From: Megalonaias nervosa
Lineage: Eukaryota > Mollusca > Bivalvia > Unionida > Unionidae
Length of the DNA: 64,000 bases
Assembly: GCA_016617855.1 (NCBI GenBank)
Contig: JAECUM010003185.1
Location: 1 to 64,000 of the forward strand
Reading direction: 5' to 3'
Shown: piece by piece, positions 11,870-25,341 of the stretch
Position numbering within the stretch: position 1 is the first letter of the stretch
Layout: each line of letters begins with the position of its first letter
Notes under the pieces: generated by a model
What the model saw: only the letters and a program-made list of their open reading frames with translations
Databases searched by the model: none
Told to the model about the DNA's origin: nothing
Translations under genes and position numbers: made by a program

Positions 11870-13260
11870 AAGCATATAATTAGAATACCTAATGGTATAA
11901 TGTCATATTATAATAAGTTCTAATAAAACAAGAACTAAGATAAAGTGAAATAGTGTAAGTAATTATGGGATTCATGAGGATACCGATATTGTTGGAGGGT
12001 CAACAGTATTCAGAAGTGTTTTACAGTGAGGAATCAATGTAAACATGAGGCAAAATAAAACCATGACAAGATTGTAAGTGGATCAAATAATCTTAACATG
12101 GTATTTGATTTTTTAATCTTTACTAAATTACAGACCTTTTTAATATTATCACAGTCAATAAATATTGTTAAAATCAGAAATTCAACTTTTAGGATAAATT
12201 TTAACAAATATATTTGCATGGCATAATATGGGTAAGAACACATACCATTAATATATTTTATAATTATATTAAATTCTCTAATCAAAAAATTAGTCATCAA
12301 TCAGTTTGTGTTAAAAGATGGATTTTTAAAAATACTGTATAAAATATTGTATTTTATGAAATTTAACAAGAACATTTTAGGAAAATTAAAGTTCTACACT
12401 GCTGTTGAAGAAGTGACCACAAACCTGTTAGTTACAATTATAAGTTTTGTACTTCAAATTAAAAATAAGGTACAAAATATTTTATTTCATGCATCAAACT
12501 ACAGAATTTTAGACTTGAGAGTAAAGTACTAATAGTTAATGCAAAGCAAAAATGTATACCAATTGGTTATTTAAAAAGATTGTTATTTATAATCAGGACA
12601 TGTATTAAGTACAGGTACTTCAACCAATCAGTCCATTCAGATTTTCAGAGACCTTTCTGGGTACATTAATTCACAACTTGCTTGTAAAATAGAGTCACAA
12701 CAAAATATATTTCTCCCACATCTATCCTTCAAACATATTTGATTACATAACTGATATTATATCTTACTCTCTGGTGAAATGTGCATATACCAATGTTCTA
12801 ATATCAGGGGCAATTCATTATGAATGGAACAAGTCTAATTGTTGTACATTGCACAGCCATAATAAATGAGTATCCCATTTGTGTTCCCAGGAAAGACAAG
12901 CAATAGTCATATGCCATCTATATAGTTTTATCACACTTGTCTTTCTAAGTGAAATTATGGATCACCTTTAATAAGCACATAAGAAGTTTAGAATATTCCA
13001 TTTTTAAATAGCAGAGACATACTGTAATTATCTACCTTTGACAATGTGAGAAATTAAGGTTAAATTGTAAGGGGGACAAAATCTAAACCTTAGCATTACT
13101 ATATGCATCTGATGATAAACTCATGGCTATTGAAAAGCCTATAAAATTTAAGCCAATATTTTCGAAGCATATGTTTGTCTAGTAGGCCAAACTTCAACTT
13201 TTCAACAAATTTATTTGGCCCAACTTTTTTAACAAATTTATTAGGCTGACCCCCTGGTCG
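11870..13260. other. AT-rich non-coding stretch
   Basis: Nothing supported. Small ORFs on both strands have low-complexity, AT-driven composition. Confidence 0.4.
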
Positions 13261-13269
13261 TATCAAGGA

Positions 13270-13480
13270 ACAAAATTTTTGGCAATAAGAAAGACAGCAT
13301 GCATTCAAACCCAAACTGGTACATGTATACACCTGCCTAAGTATGTCTTGGGAAAGACACTTAACTTCCATTGATAAAGCCAATAATTTGTTAAAAGTGT
13401 TGATAACTCGAACAAAAACAAAAATCTCTGTCAAACTGCAAAGTAACAAAACCTACAAGTTGGAGTTTGGAGAGTGTCTT
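13270..13480 (+). mobile_element. Degenerate SINE with conserved body motif, family 3
   Basis: A B-box-like remnant (GCATTCAAACCC) is followed about 35 bases later by GTCTTGGGAAAGACACTTAAC. That resembles the conserved block GTCCTTGGGCAAGACACTT found in several animal tRNA-derived SINEs. A second copy appears near 63.15-63.3 kb. Confidence 0.5.
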
Positions 13481-13559
13481 AACTCTGCCAGCAAACTTTC
13501 TTTTATTAGCTGTGCTCCGAAATGGCTGATGAACTTAGATGTTGAAGTTTTTGGCTGGT

Positions 13560-14030
13560 AATTGTTATTTTAATAATTCTCTACTGCTGGAAACTTTCCA
13601 ATCAGAGTGATAAGATACTGAAATTGTATTGACCTGGATATTAAAGCTTAGCACTGACATCAAGAGGTCAAACTTACGCATTAGACAATAATGTATCCTC
13701 AGCTAGAAAATGCCATACTAAAATAAATAGTTGATATTCTGATGCCCTAATCCATTTGTTGCAGCAACTGACATCTATATCTATATTTTGCAAACAAATA
13801 TATATAAAAACGTTTTTACTTTAATGTGGAACTGATCCAACTTGTCTATGCATATTGCCCTGCAAAAATGTCACAGCAGAAAAATTATCAGGTTATAAAC
13901 CACATACTCACAACACTGTCTTTTTAATCTGATACAAATCATTTGAATCATAATGATTCTGATCAACTTGATTGATGAACAGATAAACCTTGGAATCAAT
14001 GGCAATAATTGGTTCACATCTAGCAAATAA
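13560..14030. other. Non-coding stretch
   Basis: Nothing supported. Confidence 0.4.
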
Positions 14031-14034
14031 TTTC

Positions 14035-14425
14035 TTTACAGTCATCATATAATTTCTTTACGATCACCATATAATTTCTTCACATTTAATACATCATTTG
14101 TTCTCATTCAGTATATTACTTGTTCACACTCACCATGTAAGTTCGTCTCATTCTGCATACAAATTGTTCCCATTTCAGCATTTAATTTGTTCAGAATCAA
14201 CATATAATTTGTTCACATTCAACATATAATTTGCTCACATTCAGTCTAATTTGTTCACATTCTGCATATAATTTGTTGTCATTCAGTCTAATTTGTTCAC
14301 ATTCAGCATATAATTGGTAACATTCAACATATAATTTGCTGACATTCAGTCTAATTTCTACACATTCAACATATAATTTGTTCACATTCAATATAAGACT
14401 TGTTCATATTCAACATCTCTAATTA
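14035..14425. repeat. Minisatellite, unit about 22 bp
   Basis: Degenerate tandem copies of TTCACATTCAACATATAATT plus two bases. The unit varies mainly in the ATTCAGT versus ATTCAACAT portion. Confidence 0.85.
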
Positions 14426-14429
14426 TTCA

Positions 14430-15550
14430 TATCCTCCAAATGTTTGCAAATCCAAGTGAAAACAAAGTTTCAGGAAGATATTTCAAATGGTTCTGGAAAT
14501 ACTAATATTATGAGAGTGTGACTGACAGATGGATGAACACAATTTGTAATAAAAATTGGAATAACTACTCAAATTTTCAGCAAACTCCATTTTTACAGCG
14601 CAAAATGTCTTGCTATTATAGAAAAGGATATTAAGTTTTAAATAAATATCTAAAAGGGCTCAGAAGATGTGGAGTAAACAAAAATGTGATGTACGGACAG
14701 ACAAGCTATCTCCAGTATGCCCCCTGTCCCCCTCCCGGAACTGTTTCCTGGAGGTCTAATCAGAGAAAGTATATGAAAATATAACCTACTATGCTGTGGA
14801 TTGATACATGGAGGTTAGAACAATGAACCTAAATTAAAGAGAGTGGATTTACCATCACTTATGTAAAGCAAACTTAAGCCTGGTTCCATTAAAACCATTA
14901 TAAACTAGAGATTTTTTTTAATAATGCTACAACATCCAATTACAGATGATTAAAGAATTCCAATAAAGAAGTAGACATCCATAGCAAAGAAAAATCATGG
15001 CCATACTTTTGGTTCCAATTCATTTATCAACTACTGTCTTATACTAACATCTAGCATCACTGCCCCACGGATGAATAAACACTGTATGGTTCTTGTATAC
15101 ATCTACTCAGTCCTTCTTCCCTACCATTGCAACTATATCCTACAGGTTAGCAGTCAATATGTAAACAGTATATGTGGAGTTGTGGAAACACTGCATGCAT
15201 AAACTGAACATTTATTTACAGATTGGTAAAATAACTGTTTCCACATTTCTATTATTTTGTTCAGCTAAGAAACAAGTTATTGATACCAAAAAATGACAAT
15301 GATTGTGATTTGATACAACAACTCATGACAAATAGATATGCTGAAATCAATAACACTATATGAGACGTGCTGATCACACCAGAAAAGCTGTTCTAAAGAT
15401 ACATTTCTTAAAGTATATTTTTCAAGAACTAGAAATGTATTCATCACAGAAGACCCACTACAGTGTCTGAATTATCTAAATACAAAACTTAACCAAGGCA
15501 TCATATACAGACAAACAGATTATGGCTAACACTATATGCCTCTAGCAGGT
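14430..15550. other. Non-coding stretch
   Basis: No gene or repeat supported. Confidence 0.4.
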
Positions 15551-15569
15551 GAGGAATGGAAATTTGCAA

Positions 15570-15672
15570 CAAAAATGCTTATCACAAATTTGCCGGGGAT
15601 GGAACGTCCCCTTATACTTATAATGCTTATCACGAAGTTGGCGGGGATGGAAGGTCCCCTTATGCTTAGAAT
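15570..15672. repeat. Two-copy direct repeat, about 50 bp
   Basis: AATGCTTATCAC, TTGCCGGGGATGGAA and GTCCCCTTAT recur once at a spacing of about 51 bases. They are GC-richer than the surroundings. Confidence 0.75.
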
Positions 15673-15679
15673 GCAAGGA

Positions 15680-16240
15680 TCTGACAGTTCGTCAACTCTG
15701 TTTCTGTCAAACTCTCAAAAATTAAAATGCTAGAAATCAGGCCTTTCAGAAAATGGCACAAAATGCACAAAATGTTCTCCATTGCAAAAGTTATTGCTCA
15801 TTGCCTCCTTTATTGGAAAGTTTCAACTGTATGCATGTGTAATAAAACACTTCAATACTGTGAAACTACAATGAAACTTGCCTTATTGAGACTTGAGATC
15901 TAAACTCCAGAACTTTGGTTGAAATTTAATTATGTCATAAAACTCACTGATAAAATGTCTTAAGACTCAACTGAACTTTAACACTCATATGGGTGAAATT
16001 TGGGTCCGTTCATAAAAAGACAACATTTAACAAAATCCTTTTTATTAATTTTGCCTTAATATTAACAGTCTATTAAAAGGAAACCTGTCAACAAGAGACA
16101 AAACTGTATAGTTCCTTTAGTGTTCATCATAAACAAGTCTGACATGTATAGGAATTGCTTTTTACTTTTATAATAACGTTACACTATATGCTTATTTAAA
16201 ACCTCTAGAGATCTTGATTCACCAGATTGGTTTAAAAAAA
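15680..16240. other. Non-coding stretch
   Basis: Nothing supported. Confidence 0.4.
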
Positions 16241-16254
16241 CAAAGAATCCAGTA

Positions 16255-16680
16255 AGTGTTCAAGGTTTACCAGGCACATCACTCACACAAAAAATGCTGG
16301 AGACATATCAGTTATGTAACTCATGCAAAAGTGATTCAGGTATACCAGGCATGTATCCTATGCAAAAGTGATGGAGACATACCAGGTATGAAACTCATAC
16401 AAAAGTACTAGAAACATATCAGGTATGTAACTCATACCCAAAAAATGCTGGAGAAATACCAGGTATGTACCTCATACAAAAGTGATGGAGACATAACAGG
16501 TAGGTAACTCATACAAAAATACTAGAAACATATCAGGTATATAATTCGTACAAAAAAGTTGGAGAAATACCAGGTATGTAACTCATACAAAAAATGCTGG
16601 AGACATACCAGGTATGTAACTCATACAAAAATGCTGGAGAAAAAATTCTGAATGTATGTTAAGTATGTAACTCATATCAA
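16255..16680. repeat. Minisatellite, unit about 37 bp
   Basis: Repeats of AACTCATACAAAAATGCTGG followed by AGACATACCAGGTATGT, about 11 degenerate copies. Confidence 0.9.
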
Positions 16681-17059
16681 AGTGCCAGTGACTTCAAATT
16701 TCCTTAGTGAAAGGAAAAACATTTTGAAGATCCAGGCAATGTGACTAGGTTTAGACTGACTGTGTGGTCTCTTCTGTGCCTGTAAATATCCTACTTGTTG
16801 TTCTTTATGTGTGCCTTGGTCCATTCTGCTGTTGTTTGAAAATAATTCATACCTCACTCAAAATATTTGAGCTTTCAGTACAAAACAAAGACAAAACAGT
16901 TCTTCATTTTTTCTTTTTCTGCAATAAAAAAGAAAGACAATAAGCAAAAGCATGTATTAAAGAGTCATTTACAAGTGTTTGTGTGCTTTTAAGGATCTAT
17001 TCTACATTGATAGGATATATTTTGTGGTGAGTGGTAAGAGACAATTGTTTGAACTCATT

Positions 17060-17560
17060 AGGCTAAATCTGCATGATGTCAGTATTCCTTGTCCATTTCC
17101 AACATTCTGTATTTGCAGTTCAATAGTAAGTTCAATTAGCCTGGTTAATTTAGAGTCAATGCAATAGTCAATTCAATAGGGCTGCTGGTTAATTCAGAGT
17201 CAATACAATCATCAATTCAATAGGCCTGATTAATTCAGAGTTGATGCAATAGTCAACTCAAATGGCCTAGTTAATTCAGAGTAAATTCAATAGGCTTGAT
17301 TAATTCAGGGTTGATGCAATAGTCAATTCAATAGGCCTGGTTAATTCAGAGTCAATACAATTATCAATTCAATAGACCAAGTTAATTCAGAGTCAATGCA
17401 ATAGTCAATTCAACAGGCCTGGTTAATTCAGAGTTGATGCAATAGTCAACTCAAATGGCCTGGTTAATTCAGAGTCAATTCAATAAGCCTGGTTAATTCA
17501 AAGTCAGTGCAATAGTCAATTCAAATGGCTTCATTAATTCATAGTGAAACTGCAACTATG
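17060..17560. repeat. Minisatellite, unit about 41 bp
   Basis: Copies of GTTAATTCAGAGTCAATGCA then ATAGTCAATTCAATAGGCCTG, with partial units. About 12 copies. Confidence 0.9.
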
Positions 17561-17569
17561 TGAAGTGCA

Positions 17570-19010
17570 AAATATATATTAATATACATCAGTTTCTTTG
17601 CACATATCAACAAATTAGTACTGTATACACATGTACTCACTTACTAGCAACATCCAACAACAAAACTGCAAAGACTAAGATCTGCCTCTGCATAATGCAT
17701 TGTTAAATCTCAGTTTATGCAGTTGTTAGGAGTAATCAGTCAAACAAAACAATACAGACTTGGTCTACTAGACTGAGTGTAGACTGGGTCTATTAGACTG
17801 AGTGTATTATGCAATGGTAGATCACAGTCTACGTTCTTTGCCATTGGACATGACTTATAAGGACTGAACCAGAAAGAAACAGCATAGGTAAAGCCAGCTG
17901 TGAAATCATTTATTTTTGAGGGTGTCTGATTTTAAAAGGAATAAAATAGGACAAGTTTTCATACTTAAATTTGTGCATTTGGGAATGGATCACAGTGTTT
18001 CCACAGAGTTTTCATTGATGTCTTTAAATTCACGATTGTTTGCAATTATGAAATCCACTAAAATTGTTTGCTTTTGCAGCATTTCTTCCTATAACAAGAC
18101 TTAACACACACACACACACACACACACACACCCATTTCTGAATAAGGTTGAAACTGAGAAAGATAAAATGTTGAAAATTGTGATGTGGTATAGCCACTGG
18201 CTTTGCTCATTTAAAAAGCAATTATCATGGCCATAGATGTGGCAAATTTTATTTAAACAATCTGCCCACCAAACTTCTTTAGTCCAATACATTTGAATTT
18301 GGAGTAGCTGTGTATAATGATTTTGTACGAATCTGAAATCATTAAAAAAAACATGAAATGATAAAGGGCAAAATCAAAAATGACTTGAGTGTAAAAACAA
18401 AGATTCTGCAGATGCAATCTTCTGCCTTCTCTAAAAGCAACACCATAGTCATTGAGCATGAATATTTAGCCACTGTGACCTCCTTTTGGCTATGATGAGC
18501 AGTACTCTCCATAATGGATACAATCATTAAGTTCTTTACTACATACATCAGTGTCTGAAAAACTGAGCTAAATGTGGAAAAACCTGAAACCTGAGCCACA
18601 AACCCCTGAAACATATGCCACAATCAATGACAAAACATTGATGGAAAAGTTATACCATTGTCTCATCTATGGTTGATGGGCAAGACAAACAAAGCCACTT
18701 TGGCTCCAATGAATACTATCTGGTCTACACTTCGGCACATACAATGGGTGTATCCACATGATTTTCAGACACAGAATGAGGCTGTACCATCAAATCAAAA
18801 CAGCAGTGATACCCAAGAAAGGCACTTTCATATTTGCATAATCCAACTTTACAGGTACTTATGGATTCTTATTATGAATCTTTCTCTGGAATCAACAGCA
18901 CTTATGGAAATACAGCGTGTGATTTTTAAAACTGATTTCTCTAAGTTTATATGATACACTATCCACATGCCACACTTTCCACACATCAATGTATACACAT
19001 ATATAACAAG
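17570..19010. other. Non-coding stretch, probable 3' flank of the LRR gene
   Basis: Holds an (AC)n microsatellite (18104-18131) and the possible polyadenylation signal. No other gene seen. Confidence 0.4.
18248..18253 (-). terminator. Possible polyadenylation signal of the LRR gene
   Basis: AATAAA on the minus strand, about 770 nt after the stop codon. It is the first canonical hexamer I noticed on that strand downstream of the gene. AATAAA is common by chance in DNA this AT-rich, so the call is weak. Confidence 0.25.
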
Positions 19011-19017
19011 TGATACA

Positions 19018-19142
19018 CTAGCTAATACCAACCTTTCCCTTTTTCTTCTTTTTCTTCAAACCAGCACCAAGTTTGGCCAGAGCACTGTATGTTTCTGCAC
19101 TAAGTCTGTGGGTTGCCTTGAATTTTACTCCAGAAAGTTTTT
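19018..19142 (-). CDS. LRR gene, terminal coding exon 10 with stop
   Basis: The acceptor is TACTTTTTTCAG, phase 1 in. The frame stays open for 40 codons and ends at TAG (19018-19020). It encodes a C-terminal helix (HRLSAETYSALAKLG) and a Lys-rich tail resembling the Lys runs of exons 1, 7 and 8. An alternative donor inside GGAAAGGTTGGT cannot be excluded, but no further exon was seen downstream. Confidence 0.75.
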
Positions 19143-22100
19143 CTGAAAAAAGTAGTAATTCTAATTTACTTGAAATATGATTATCAACTACACTCAGTGT
19201 GAGTAAAGCTACCTATTACTTTGATATATATAACAATACAGTGTGACCTCGCTATAGCACGCTCTGTTATAACACGAATTCGAATATAACACAGTTGTGG
19301 TGTGGCTCCCGAAATTTCACATACATGTATTTTTCTCGTACATGAAAAAAAAAATTTCTTTCTTAAAAGTACAAAAAAAACAAAAAAAAGTGTATTATCA
19401 TTTTAGGGCAGAGATCGCGTATGAATAATACAAGACGATTGTGGCGTGGCTTCTGAAATTTTATATGCATTTTCTCATACATGAAAAAATAGTGTTTTCT
19501 TCTTAAAAGTACGAAAAATAACGTTTAAAAAGTTTATTCAGAATCGCGCAGGTTTTCGCCAATGTCGCAAATTGTGATTTTTTTTTTTTCCTTATTGGTG
19601 GCAAAATATACCATCTGGCGATTTTTTTTTATTGGCGACGTTGTTGACTGTTTAAACTTGTATATACAACCATTGGTTTGGAGTGGAGAAATTCAGAGGC
19701 CTCATGAAAGGAAGCCGCAAAGCTGATATAAATTTCACTGAAATTTATCTATTGTTACGTAAACAAATTCTTTGTCCATATTGACAAACCATCTTAATAG
19801 TGCATTGTTATATCTTAATCCGCTTATGTTGACATCTAGCATGAGTACTGTATGTTTTGAGATATCAGCTTTTTTTTCAAATTTACATTTCGGGTAGCGG
19901 AGATCAACTGGACGAGGCATTAGCTCATAATTTATCTTTCGTTGGATTTTCTACTGCTCACTAGTAATTAATATATTTACATTGACTGATATTTGCATGT
20001 AGATGGTAAGCAAAACTCCTCTTCTTTTCACTCAGAATTAATTCCTTCAGAACATTCACATTTTCTGTAGTAATCCCCATCATCAGACCAGAACACATTT
20101 GTCTCTATCGTCGATTGATTCTTTCTTTAAATTTCTGATGCATGCGTGGAAGGCAGCATCACTCGACTACCACAAATATAAAAAAAAACAAAAAAAAGCT
20201 CTCACTTGTCTATTTAATAGGCAGGGAGGAACTGTAACTACAATTAACCATACGACGGCCAATTCATTTTTTTTTTAAAAATGTACCCAGATAAAACAGT
20301 AGCTGAAATTTCAAAGAAAACATTGCCTTTGAAGCACCGATTGTTATGAAAACGTACTAAGTAAATGGGAAAAAAAATCAGTCTCAATCATGCAATACAA
20401 TTTTTTGATGTTGCCGCCACAATAAGAAACAGGCATTTGTTTGGTTCTCCAAAGCTGTCCTTTAGCAGTGACTTCAATAATGCATGCACCCTTCATCAAA
20501 GAAAGCCAACTACAATCTTCAGTAAAAACAAAGAACCTTTTGTCAAAGGAAGTCAGTACCAAATTAAGTTAAAGCAATGGAGTCTGATGGATTGTTTCAT
20601 TTTTCAACGTGACTGGAACACGTTTACTGTGTCATGAAAGTTTCCTTTTTACAGGAAAAAAGTTCATGCTTACAAACTCTACCGACAGCGCTTAAAACGC
20701 TAACTTTTACAGACTTGGGACGTACTGAAAAGTAAATGTGCTTCATCATTCGTTACGTGATTGTGCTATTTTTTTCCCACTAAACTGTGACAAAATTATT
20801 GAATATTTTAAATGTGTGTGTGTGCATAGTTTTGATGGAATTACTTGTATCGTGGATTCAATGTATGTGACATGATTCGCGGGTGAGTACACGGTGTTGA
20901 TACTTTATTCATTGCTATACATTAGACATGTATATATAAACAGTATACACATATATGTACCAATGCGTGGTTCTCTGAATAAAGTAAAATATTATAAATA
21001 CCTTCTCTGTTTTCACTACAGGTGTATTTCTCATTTAATATGCATCGATTTAAGATGATAACTGTGCCAATGAAGCATGTATTTTTGCGCCCACATTTAT
21101 TTCCTATACCCCCCCCACACACATTTTTTCAAGCACATGCATCATTTTCTTCAGCTAACTGACCTGGTTGCTTATAACACAGTTCAGTCTATAACATGGT
21201 TGGGTTCTATGGCTCCCAACTACTGTGTTATAGCAGGGTCACACTGTAATTAAATAGAATATTTTGAAGCAACTTTCTTTATTTTTATAAGGAATAGCTA
21301 AGCCTTTCTCCTGTAACACACTGTGTATGTCTTCATAGAGAAAACATGTTTACCTCCTTTTGAGAAAACACAAGGAAGCAAAATTTTACTTTCACATTTC
21401 AACATTTGTAAATTTCCATTTTAAAATGTTGATTTGTTCTGCTGCATCAATCCAAACTTTTACCTTTATGTAAGTATAAAAATAACAATCTGGTCAATTT
21501 TAAAACTCTTCATCGCAGGTAAGAGTTAGTTAAATCCATTTAAATTTGTTTTCTGCTTTATAGAAATTATGAACTTTAAAAAGAGGAACAAAGATGGGGA
21601 AGTGTGCTAGTTTTGCATTTTGTTCACTGCGAAAGTAAGAGGGGAAACCAAAATCAAATTGTTCAATAGCAACAATACATTTTATTTCACTTACCTTCCT
21701 TTCTGTATTCTAGGGCTTCAATTATTTCCCTGCCGGCTAGGTCACCTATGAGGTTATCTTCTAAATCCAGCTCTTCAAAACAGTCTGAATACATCAGCAA
21801 CCTATAATGGTGTGCAAAAACAAAGCAATTAATAATATAACTGTATATGAATGAGGAAACGCTAGCATGTTCAGCAAGCTGACATCCTCAATTTTTTTAA
21901 ATTTCCTGTGAATTCATTCATTTTTGTAGGTATACATTTTTGTACTTTGTGAAAATTTACAATTCGATTGGCACTTAAATGCATTGAAAAGGGGGGGCAT
22001 GTTCAATTGTTTTCACTGAATGATCATGAATTCATTGGATCATTAAACCCATGGTTTGTACCAGTCAAGGAATCAATGAAAATTGGTGCCCTCTCAAAAC

Positions 22101-25100
22101 TGGTACCCCACAAATATAGTGGATTCATGGTATAACTTAAAGAATAGTGTCAAGTTCATCAAACAGACAGAAAATGCTTACCAAAATCCATCAAATTAAT
22201 AGAGAATGCTTACCAAAGTCTACAAAATTAATTGAAAATACTTACCAAAGTTTGTAAAATTCACAGAAAATGCTTACCAAAGTCCTTAAAATTTACAGAA
22301 AATGCTTATCAGAATCTGTAAAATTAATAGAGAATGCTTACCAAAGTCCAGCATATTGACTGAGAGTGCTTACCTGACTCAATTGATAGTGAATGCTTAA
22401 CAATGTTTGCCAAATTGATTCCCAACTGAGTTAACCTCTACAGCTTGATGTGATCTAAAATTAGCAAGCACATAAAGAAATTATGGCAAATGATGGTAAA
22501 CTTACAAAATAACCTCCACAGCTTATGACATATGGAGGTGGGTGGAACCCTATTTGGATCCCTTTTTTGGGATACACATCCTGGGCACATATCTAAAATG
22601 CACCAACAGAAACCCTTTTGTGCCTGTGTTAATACAAGTTGTGTGGAAAGGTGATATGTGTTTCATGGTTTGAATTCTGTGTAGCTTGTACCCTATCTAG
22701 GTCTAACTAAATAAAAATGAATACAGCTAAATACTGGATGAAAATTATTCCATTATTAAAACCAATCTCCAGTTGCTCAATGCCAATGAAACCAAATTAC
22801 AAAACCCATTGATGTCATCAGAATCATATGTTTAAGGTTATCCCAAGCCTTCTAGTGACTAAGATGTTTGCTGATTACCATGATCCCTGGGATGCTTCTA
22901 CATCCAAAACCCCTTTGAAATAAAGATTAATATTAATTAACTGTCAGGCATTAAGATAAAATATATTTCAAAAGATAACAAATCACTTTTTTGCATGACA
23001 CATAAGTGAAAAGATGGCAAATTAAGTTATACTTTTTAAATATCCTGATACATATCAACGGCGTGAACTTTGAACCAAACTGGAGGTTGTCTATTCCATT
23101 GTCTGCCAGATGGAGCTTTTGTATCCAAGGACCAACACGAGGTGGGGGAGGGGGCTCCTTCTTTTTCTTTTTCTTGCCCTTCTTCCCTGTAAATGCAGAA
23201 GGTTAGTATATTTCATCAATAATATGTACTTCATGTTTTGGCAAATTTTCATCCTGACATGAATAATATCTATAAACTTTATGGTGTGTAAAGACAAGCA
23301 ATATAAAACTTCATATGTTTGAACTTTCTGATTGCCATTTTAACCAGTTTTCTTAAAGGACCCTTTCAACGAGTAAACATAATGTAATTTCACCCCTAAT
23401 CACCTTTTATCTAATGTATTTTCACCCCTAACCTCTGACCTAAGTTATTTTAACTCCTGATGACCTCTAACCCAATGAAAAGTGATGTTCCTTATATGTC
23501 TGCTAAGGTGACTGTTAAAATATTGTATTAGACTGCTACACTTTTTGTCATTGCATGAGTAGATTTTAAGCCTATGATGAAACAAAGCAGAACAAGTCCA
23601 GAAAGACAAAATAAAGACTTGTGTAGTATATTTGTGCCATATAAAGTGTGTTTTTTTAGAGGGAAAAAAATAGTGATTTTGTCATCAATGGTGTATTTTA
23701 CATTTTTGCAAGTTATATTTTAACACTAGCAGATTTTGGGAGCTTAGTTAATATATAAGGTTATACATTTAAACAGAATTTATTTTTGTGATAATCTCAT
23801 CTTGAGAGTGCTAAATCGCAAAAAAATATCTACCACTATCAATACATACAATATACATTTTTATTGTCCAACCTTTTTTCTTCTTTTTTTTTTCTTCAGT
23901 TCCTTCTGCTGTATCAGACTTCTCATCTTTTCCACTCTCTCCACTCACAGCACTCCCAAATCGTGACTTTGACTCCTTCTCTACAAATGAGTAGTAAAAT
24001 TTGTTATCCAATTATTACACTCATTTAGCTACTATAAATCTGGATTATATTTGCCAAGATTTATTTCTATTAATCTGATCTAAATTGGGGTATATAGTGG
24101 CCATTCATTATGAAGCTTTTCAGAGGAATGTATGCTGATACATATGAGACCACATTATACTAGGGTAATGTACAAGAAATTGTACCATGATATAGACAAG
24201 ATTACATAAACTGTGATAACTTACAAGAAATTGTACCATGATATAGACATGATCACATTAAACTGTGATAACTTACAAGAATTTGTACCATGATAAAACA
24301 AGGCCACATTATACTGGGGTACATTACAAGAAACTGTACCATGATAAAACAAGGCCACATTATACTGGGGTACATTACAAGAAACTGTACCATGATAAAA
24401 CATGGCCACATTACATTGGAGTACATTACAAGAAAGCATGTTATGATATAGACAAGACCATATTAAACTGGGGTAACTTACAAGAAATCATATGATGATA
24501 AAACAAGGCCACATTATACTGGGGAATGTTACAAGAAAGTGTCATGATATAGACAAGGCCATATTATAATTTGATACATTATAACAAAGTGTGCCATGAT
24601 ACAGACAAAGCCAGATTATACTAGGGTACATTGCAAGAAATTGTGTGATGATACAGTCAAAGCCACATTATACTGTGATACATTATATGAAAATGTGCCA
24701 TGATATAGACAAGGACACATTATAAGGTCATATTCCACAATATATGAATGAATAGAATTGAACCACCATACCTGTGGTATATCAAGGATAATGTTATATT
24801 GAGGCACTTTACAATGAATAATTAATGCATCTATTGTCAGGCTTATTATTTTTGTGCATTAAAGTATGGGGTTAAGTTAAGTTTGGGGCAGGCAGGGGTG
24901 TGGGGTTGTTCTTGGATGCTTTATGCAGGTTATAATTTGAGTAAAAAATGAGAGATTTACTGAATATTTATTTGATTAAAAATCTGATATACCATCGCAA
25001 ATGGTTAAAATATTGAAGAAGCTTTGTAGTAATTTCAATTTTTATACTATTTCAATTTTTGTACAATATGAATACATAAATAATCATATTTTATACTCTA

Positions 25101-25278
25101 ATATTTATATAATTAACCTTAAACTTAATTAGAAGTGTCAAATTGTAGGTGCTAAACAAGTTAATAATTAATATATACTTTTCTTGTAAATGTTTTGTAT
25201 ACCCTTTAAATAATAAGAAATCTGTTTAAAATGATATTAAAATGTAGTGGTATCATTATTTGTTCAACAATACTCTGG

Positions 25279-25341
<63 letters not shown>

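Noticed and set aside
14197..14391. Cys/Tyr-rich repeat peptide on minus strand
   Set aside because: Derived from the degenerate 22-bp minisatellite.
20344..20637. Transposase within the TA-flanked element
   Set aside because: The open frames on both strands show no DD(E/D) or helix-turn-helix pattern that I can recognise.
24221..24807. Open frames on both strands with repeated His/Tyr/Asn motifs
   Set aside because: By-product of the 51-bp satellite, which is divisible by three and so stays open in several frames.
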